Shown here one piece after another: positions 59,520 to 64,000 of a DNA stretch of 64,000 nucleotides. The stretch covers positions 109,476-173,475 of the forward strand of contig NZ_NESL01000006.1 in the NCBI RefSeq assembly GCF_003063435.1. Reading direction: 5' to 3'. Below the pieces are notes generated by a model. The model had not been told where the DNA came from and made no database searches. It saw only the letters and a list, made by a program, of their open reading frames with translations. How positions within the stretch are numbered: position 1 is the first letter of the stretch; each line of letters starts with the position of its first letter. This DNA comes from Limnohabitans sp. 2KL-1. GTDB taxonomy: Bacteria; Pseudomonadota; Gammaproteobacteria; Burkholderiales; Burkholderiaceae_C. The translations under genes were made by a program, and so were the position numbers.

Positions 59520-61811
59520 TCAGAAGTTGTACTTCAGGCCTGCTTTGGCGGAGCGACCGTTGATCGAACGGGCGGCCATCCGGCCATCGTTGATCTCTGT
59601 GTAACCCAGGGTATTGGTCAGGTTGTACACACCGAAGGTAGCTGTCAGATCTTTGCTGATGGCGTAATTTGCAAATGCATTGACCACGGTGTAGGCGGGC
59701 AACGTGGCTTCGTACGCCGAGCCTTGTGCGTCTTTGGCACTGCTGGAGCCCACAATGGTTGCACCGACGGTAAAGCTACCTTCGGTGTAGGTCGGGCTCA
59801 GCTGGTACACGACTTTGGCTTGGCGGTTGGGCGTCAAGCCGCTGCTGACGATCTTGGCATCGGTCAGAGTCAAACCGCCATTGATGCGGAAGGCCCCCAT
59901 TTTGTAGCCAGCCTCAACTTCGATACCTTTGGCATCGTATTTGTTGGCTGTGCTCTTTTGCGTTGTTGCATCAAAGTTGCTTTCGTCGGTCTTGGCCTGG
60001 AACAAGGTCACGAACGTGCTCAGATTGCCACTGCGCATTTTCACGCCACCTTCGTACTGCTGAACGGTGTTGATTGGCACCACGCCTGCGCCACCGGCCA
60101 TGGGGACAGCCGCAGAGCCGAACATGATGCGGTCAGCATTGAAGGCAACACCGTCGCTCACGCGAGCAAAAACTGCCATGTCCTTATTGAATTGGTAGTT
60201 GGCACCGAAGGAGTAAGAGGTGTGCTCTTTGGTGTAGTTGATGGCCTGGGCTTTGCCTGGGTTGAATTGCTTGGCGGCCACATCCACTTGGTTGTAAGAG
60301 CCGGAGGCCACTTGGCTGTCACGGCGCAGGCTACCGTCAAGCGACAAGGCACCTTTTTCCCAGCCAATCACAGCATATGGCGATGTGGTGTTGTAAGTTG
60401 CATCAATGGCGCGGGTGCAGCAGCCGCCCCAGACGTCAGCACCCAAAGCCGTTGCGCCATAGCTGTTGGTGCTGCTGTTGGCCAGCAAAGCCGGATTTTT
60501 ATCCGTGGCTTGCATCAGGTACTGGTTGAAGTTCCAGGTCAAGCCGACCTTTTGAACGTTCATGAACAGACCGAATGTGGTGTTCAGTTTGGCACCGTCG
60601 GCCTGCGCAAAGGACTTGCTCAATTTGACGTCGTTGGTCGTGCTGCCCATGTCGTCCATGGACGTGTTGAACACCGTGTTGGTGAAGGCGTTGCCTGTGT
60701 AAGCTTGACCCGCGTTGGGGCCCGTAGCGTATTTCGTGCCAGCGGCTGCGGCTTTGACATCGTCGGCTGGGAACAGACCCACAAAGCGGCCAGTCATTGA
60801 AGCGTGGCGGAACTTTTCGCTCAGCTTCCAACCATCAGCGAGCTTCAAGTCGGCTTCCACGCCAAACGAATTTTGCTTCACTCGCAAGCCGTCGTTGACG
60901 TCCGTGCCGACCATGGTGTTGTTTTTGGTCAGTGTGTAGTCTTTGACCCAGTAGGGCGAGTACATGCTGGCGTTGCGCGGGTCGATCCCTGGCAGTTCAC
61001 TGACTTTGCCGTTGGCGATTTTGACTGGAACGGGCATGAATAAAGGGCTCTGATCGTCCAGTGCCTTGAAATTCAAGCGAACGAAACCGTTGTCCAACTC
61101 TTGGGTGATGTTGGCCTTGATTTGGCCACCCTGATTGCTGTTGCCCGTGGCGTTGCGAGGACCTTCGCCATTGTGGGTGTAGCCGCCAATGAAGAAGCGG
61201 GTTTTGTCACTCAGTTTGCCGCTGTAGTCAAAGTCCAGGCGTTTTTCGTTGTAACCCAGACCCGTGGTGATGCCGATGCTGCCACCAGGCTCGTCACCCG
61301 TTTTGCTGATGAAGTTGATGATGCCGCCGGGTGCGTTGGTGGCCAAAGTGGAGGCAGAGCCGCCGCGAACGACTTCAAGACGTTCGAGGCTGTTGTCGGC
61401 GCGCAGGAACATGTCGGGCGTAGAAAAAGCCACGTCGCCAAACAGCATGACGGGCAAGCCGTCTTCCTGGAATTGAACATAACGTGAACCACCGGCCGAA
61501 ATGGGCAGGCCGCGAACTGTCACGTTGGCGTTGCCGCCGCCGCCGCTGGACTCGGCGCGAATACCAGGAATTGAACGCAAGATGTCAGAAGCGTTTGTGG
61601 GTTGGTTTTGCAGAATTTGATCTGCGCCAACGGTTGAAATTGAACTGGATTGCTTCATTTTGCTGGCACCAGTCGCTGTTCCGGTCACCACAACTTCGTC
61701 CAGTTTCAGGGCGTCATTGTTGGCTTGAGCGTAAGCCACACTCAACTGAAATACTGCAAGGGTAGCGGCGGCAGCCACTTTGGTCGGTGTGGCGAATTTT
61801 TGCTTCTTCAT
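59520..61811 (-). CDS. TonB-dependent receptor, probable sucrose/oligosaccharide type
   Basis: Outer-membrane transporter of 763 residues, read from MKKQKFATPTKVAAA with GGAGA upstream. Signal peptide VAAAATLAVFQLSVAYAQ, TonB-box-like LDEVVVTGTA near residue 33, plug domain with ILQNQPTNASDILRSIPGIR and VTVRGLPISAGGSRYVQFQE, then a beta-barrel ending LKYNF. It is not of the Xanthomonas-Caulobacter class of the first receptor. The cysteine pair WGGCCTRA in the barrel is unusual. Convergent with sucP, with two LacI-type boxes upstream matching those of the sucrose genes, so sucrose or a related sugar is the best guess. No binding-protein gene accompanies it. Confidence 0.9.
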   Translation of the reverse strand: MKKQKFATPTKVAAAATLAVFQLSVAYAQANNDALKLDEVVVTGTATGASKMKQSSSISTVGADQILQNQPTNASDILRSIPGIRAESSGGGGNANVTVRGLPISAGGSRYVQFQEDGLPVMLFGDVAFSTPDMFLRADNSLERLEVVRGGSASTLATNAPGGIINFISKTGDEPGGSIGITTGLGYNEKRLDFDYSGKLSDKTRFFIGGYTHNGEGPRNATGNSNQGGQIKANITQELDNGFVRLNFKALDDQSPLFMPVPVKIANGKVSELPGIDPRNASMYSPYWVKDYTLTKNNTMVGTDVNDGLRVKQNSFGVEADLKLADGWKLSEKFRHASMTGRFVGLFPADDVKAAAAGTKYATGPNAGQAYTGNAFTNTVFNTSMDDMGSTTNDVKLSKSFAQADGAKLNTTFGLFMNVQKVGLTWNFNQYLMQATDKNPALLANSSTNSYGATALGADVWGGCCTRAIDATYNTTSPYAVIGWEKGALSLDGSLRRDSQVASGSYNQVDVAAKQFNPGKAQAINYTKEHTSYSFGANYQFNKDMAVFARVSDGVAFNADRIMFGSAAVPMAGGAGVVPINTVQQYEGGVKMRSGNLSTFVTLFQAKTDESNFDATTQKSTANKYDAKGIEVEAGYKMGAFRINGGLTLTDAKIVSSGLTPNRQAKVVYQLSPTYTEGSFTVGATIVGSSSAKDAQGSAYEATLPAYTVVNAFANYAISKDLTATFGVYNLTNTLGYTEINDGRMAARSINGRSAKAGLKYNF

Positions 61812-61829
61812 GGAAGGGTCTCCAAAATA

Positions 61830-61944
61830 TTGAAACGATTGCAAAACCATAATTTGATTGTTGCAGATGATGATCCATCAGCGTCACAGGTCGTGAACGC
61901 ACCTTGGATGTATCGTATTTTGCAAATCAATGAAAACGATTGCA
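61830..61944. promoter_or_regulatory. Two LacI-family operator-like sites before receptor 2
   Basis: TTGAAACGATTGCA (61830-61843, one mismatch to TGnAAnCGnTTnCA) and TGAAAACGATTGCA (61931-61944, full match) lie 19 and 120 bases upstream of the receptor start. The distance between their centres is 101 bases, a spacing compatible with looping. The 403-base gap 61812-62214 is otherwise AT-rich and non-coding. Confidence 0.65.
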
Positions 61945-62125
61945 ATGGTTGGCCATTGAAATTTACTGTGTTTCCGCGAAAGTGGATACGCTTTTTCACT
62001 CGTAAAGCGATTGAAAACTAGGATTTTCCCTAATGTGTAAAAGTGACAACACGTGCATTTCTCGCTTTAATTTGAATTGCTTAGTGTTTTCCCTAGGTTA
62101 CGTGATGTGGTCTATGTGGGTATCA

Positions 62126-62139
62126 TGCAATCGATTGCA
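62126..62139. promoter_or_regulatory. LacI-family operator upstream of second tonB operon
   Basis: TGCAATCGATTGCA, identical to the core of the box at 56407-56428 and extended by one A-T pair on each side (62125-62140). It lies 75 bases before the tonB start. Two ACTAGGATTTTCCCTAA-like motifs (62017-62033 and 62083-62097) precede it. Confidence 0.75.
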
Positions 62140-62214
62140 TTGTCAGTGTTGATCACCCTCATGCTGCTGACACGCTTTGCAATGACATTCATCTACAAAA
62201 GGAGAGCCCAAACC

Positions 62215-62871
62215 ATGGACGACTACGCCAGCCGGCAAAGAAAGCCTACCCGGCACCTGATAGGGCTGGGGCTGGTGGTGGTGTTGCACCTCTTGCTCTT
62301 TTGGGCGATCAGCTCGGGCCTGGCCCGCGCCGTCGTCAAAAAGATCAAAGGCCCCGTCGAAGCGGTGTTGCTCGAAGACACCAAACCCGACATCCCACCA
62401 CCACCGCCGCCTCCGCCGCCACCCAAAAACCTGCCCCCGCCGCCTCCGGCCTACGTGCCCCCGGTGGAAGTGGCTGTGGCCGCGCCCGCGCCAGCCAACG
62501 CCATCGCCGCCGTCTCGGCCACACCCCAGCCACCGGCACCCATCGTGGTCACGGCACCCGCCCCGGCAGCGCCCGCCCCAGTGGCTGCGCCCGTGCGTGT
62601 GGCTGCCGTGGTCAACTCGGCCAACTGCGAAAAACCCGACTACCCCAGCGCCTCGCGCCGTCTGGAAGAAGAAGGCACCGTGAGCCTGCGCTTTTTGGTG
62701 GGCGTGGACGGCAAGGTCATTCAGGCCGAGATCGAGAAGTCTTCGGGCTTCAAGCGTCTGGACGAAGCGGCCCGGGCCGGTTTGTCGCGCTGCGCGTTCA
62801 AGCCAGCGACTGTGGACGGCAAGCCCGAGCAGGGCTGGGCCAGCATGAAATACACCTGGCGTCTGGAATAA
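62215..62871 (+). CDS. tonB: TonB energy transducer, copy 2
   Basis: Near-identical paralogue of the TonB at 21769-22431, 218 residues from MDDYASRQRKPTRHLIG with AAAGGAGAG upstream. Same membrane helix and C-terminal domain (one Val-to-Ile change in QAEIEKS). Differences cluster in the Pro/Ala spacer: ten instead of nine prolines in the first run, Val-to-Ala, Ala-to-Thr and a three-residue deletion. First gene of a second tonB-exbB-exbD operon in opposite orientation, next to receptor 2 and behind a LacI-type operator. A longer upstream frame beginning at 62077 was rejected because it covers the operator and promoter. Confidence 0.95.
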   Translation: MDDYASRQRKPTRHLIGLGLVVVLHLLLFWAISSGLARAVVKKIKGPVEAVLLEDTKPDIPPPPPPPPPPKNLPPPPPAYVPPVEVAVAAPAPANAIAAVSATPQPPAPIVVTAPAPAAPAPVAAPVRVAAVVNSANCEKPDYPSASRRLEEEGTVSLRFLVGVDGKVIQAEIEKSSGFKRLDEAARAGLSRCAFKPATVDGKPEQGWASMKYTWRLE

Positions 62872-62944
62872 GGCCCCCCGGGCCTGTTTCCCTTCAATTT
62901 TTGATTCAACCGATTTTTAAAGAACACTGCAGGAGCACCTCACC

Positions 62945-63754
62945 ATGTTCAAACCTTCCAAAAACCTCATCCTGGGCGCAAGCCTGTTGGCCGGCCTGTT
63001 CTTTGCAGGCTCCGTGATGGCGCAAGCCGCCGATGCGGCGGCTGCCGCATCGGCCCCGGTGGCCGCTGCTGCGGGTGCCGCTGCAGCCGCGGCTGCCGAA
63101 GACAACCCCTATGGCCTGGGCGCTCTGTGGGGCCAGGGCGACTTTGTGGCCAAAGGCACCTTGCTGATCCTGGTCATCATGAGCATGGGCTCGTGGTACG
63201 TCATCTTCACCAAGTTCGCTGAGCAGGCCAAACTCAACAAGCAAGCGGCTGCCGCCAAAGACTCCTTCTGGAGCGCCAACACCGTGGCGCAAGGCAAAGA
63301 CACGCTGGAAGAAGGCTCGGCCTTTCGCTTCATCGCAGAAAAAGGCCTGGAAGGTGCCTCCAAACACACCGGCTTGCTGGGCGCTGTGGACTTCAACGAA
63401 TGGGTCACCATGAGCATCCAGCGCGCCATTGGCAACGTCCAAAGCCGCATGCAAGACGGCCTGGCCGTGCTGGCCACCGTGGGCTCCACCGCACCGTTCG
63501 TGGGTCTGTTTGGCACCGTCTGGGGCATCTACCACGCGCTGGTCAAGATCGGCATGTCCGGTCAGGCCTCGATCGACAAGGTCGCCGGTCCCGTGGGTGA
63601 AGCGCTGATCATGACCGCCATCGGTCTGGCCGTGGCTGTGCCCGCCGTGCTGGGCTACAACTTCCTGGTGCGCCGCAACAAGGCCGTGATGGAAGAAGTC
63701 AACGCCTTTGGCTCCGACCTGCACGCCGTGCTGCTGGGCTCGGCCAAGAAGTAA
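62945..63754 (+). CDS. exbB: ExbB proton channel subunit, copy 2
   Basis: 269 residues, the partner of the second TonB. Layout as in copy 1: signal-like N-terminus (LLAGLFFAGSVMAQA), Ala-rich segment, helix GTLLILVIMSMGSWYVIFTK and the paired helices with GSTAPFVGLFGTVWGIYHAL. Thirteen substitutions separate the copies, e.g. LAEQSKLNK versus FAEQAKLNK, and most lie in cytoplasmic segments. The intergenic stretch upstream, including a GCAGGAGCACCTCACC ribosome site, is nearly identical to that of copy 1, so the duplication included non-coding sequence. Confidence 0.95.
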   Translation: MFKPSKNLILGASLLAGLFFAGSVMAQAADAAAAASAPVAAAAGAAAAAAAEDNPYGLGALWGQGDFVAKGTLLILVIMSMGSWYVIFTKFAEQAKLNKQAAAAKDSFWSANTVAQGKDTLEEGSAFRFIAEKGLEGASKHTGLLGAVDFNEWVTMSIQRAIGNVQSRMQDGLAVLATVGSTAPFVGLFGTVWGIYHALVKIGMSGQASIDKVAGPVGEALIMTAIGLAVAVPAVLGYNFLVRRNKAVMEEVNAFGSDLHAVLLGSAKK

Positions 63755-63830
63755 ATCCCTTGCAAATACCGCCGCCTGGGGCTGTGGGTGAATGCCACAC
63801 CGCCCCGGACGGATCAAAGGAGAAGCCATC

Positions 63831-64000
63831 ATGGCCATGAACGTAGGCGAAGCCGATGACGAGATCATCGGCACCATCAACACCACGCCCCTGGTGGACG
63901 TGATGCTGGTGTTGTTGATCATCTTTTTGATCACGATCCCGGTGGTGACGACATCGATCAAGGTGGACCTGCCCAAAGAGAAGAACGTGATCCGGGAGAC
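63831..64000 (+). CDS. exbD: ExbD, copy 2 (truncated by window end)
   Basis: The first 56 residues of an ExbD, running off the right edge. [20 protein letters not shown] differs from copy 1 at one residue, then [19 protein letters not shown] is the membrane helix with the conserved Asp. AAAGGAGAAGCC precedes the ATG as in copy 1, but the 76-base exbB-exbD gap is not similar between copies. Whether a second exbD and a kinase follow, as they do in copy 1, cannot be seen. Confidence 0.93.
   Translation, partial: MAMNVGEADDEIIGTINTTPLVDVMLVLLIIFLITIPVVTTSIKVDLPKEKNVIRE

Noticed and set aside
62077..62214. 46-codon N-terminal extension of the second TonB
   Set aside because: It covers the LacI-type operator, and the internal ATG has AAAGGAGAG and equals the start of copy 1.

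Overview
The window is GC-rich, densely coded DNA that looks like a chromosome segment of a betaproteobacterium, most likely in the Comamonadaceae (Burkholderiales). This rests on a Bug-type tripartite tricarboxylate receptor, a LIV-type ABC cluster flanked by two CoA-ligase-like genes, a glucokinase-HexR fusion and a GtsCD-like sugar ABC transporter. That is inference from gene content; no rRNA or tRNA gene is present to confirm it. I see no insertion sequence, prophage or CRISPR array.

Layout. 1-1470: 3' end of a glucose-type ABC transporter operon. 1664-1777: an in-frame deletion remnant of wrbA, then fumC (1797-3203). 3204-9111 (minus strand): small Gly/Val-rich lipoprotein, MFS transporter, htpG, an RluF-type pseudouridine synthase bracketed by two REP-like elements, and a Crp/Fnr regulator. 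9282-17715: AMP-forming acyl-CoA ligase, LIV-type ABC transporter (ATPase, two permeases, binding protein, second ATPase) and a PaaK-like ligase, probably uptake and CoA activation of an organic acid of unknown identity; then a Bug receptor gene. 18952-24445 (minus): tonB-exbB-exbD-exbD-glk in one operon, preceded by a Glk-HexR fusion gene. 24710-29496: MATE exporter, LytS/LytTR-type two-component pair, Kef-type antiporter.

29653-59327 is a large alpha-glucan and sucrose utilisation region with eight GH13-family enzymes. A minus-strand operon reads pulA-malE-malF-malG-alpha-glucosidase-malK-alpha-glucosidase-exported amylase. A divergent plus-strand operon holds two exported GH13 enzymes and a cytoplasmic one. 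Next come a VOC protein, an S9 peptidase, a flavin-dependent halogenase, a large TonB-dependent receptor, a TPR protein, an SLC45-like sugar transporter and sucrose phosphorylase. A second TonB-dependent receptor (59520-61811) and a second, inverted tonB-exbB-exbD copy (62215 to the window end) close the window.

A coherent model: secreted or surface amylases and pullulanase cut glucans, a TonB-dependent receptor energised by TonB-ExbBD imports maltodextrins, MalEFGK moves them to the cytoplasm, alpha-1,4 and alpha-1,6 glucosidases release glucose, and Glk phosphorylates it. Two sets of palindromes suggest two regulons. HexR-like boxes (type TGTARTnnnAYTACA) lie upstream of the Glk-HexR gene, the first tonB-glk operon, both starch operons and the first receptor. 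LacI-family boxes (TGCAATCGATTGCA) lie upstream of the sucrose genes, the second receptor and the second tonB operon. The points most worth following are the lost phosphate-binding motif in the glucokinase half of Glk-HexR, the split of two near-identical TonB systems between these regulons, the halogenase in the starch locus, and a recurring AGGGTAAnnCCCTA-like promoter motif.
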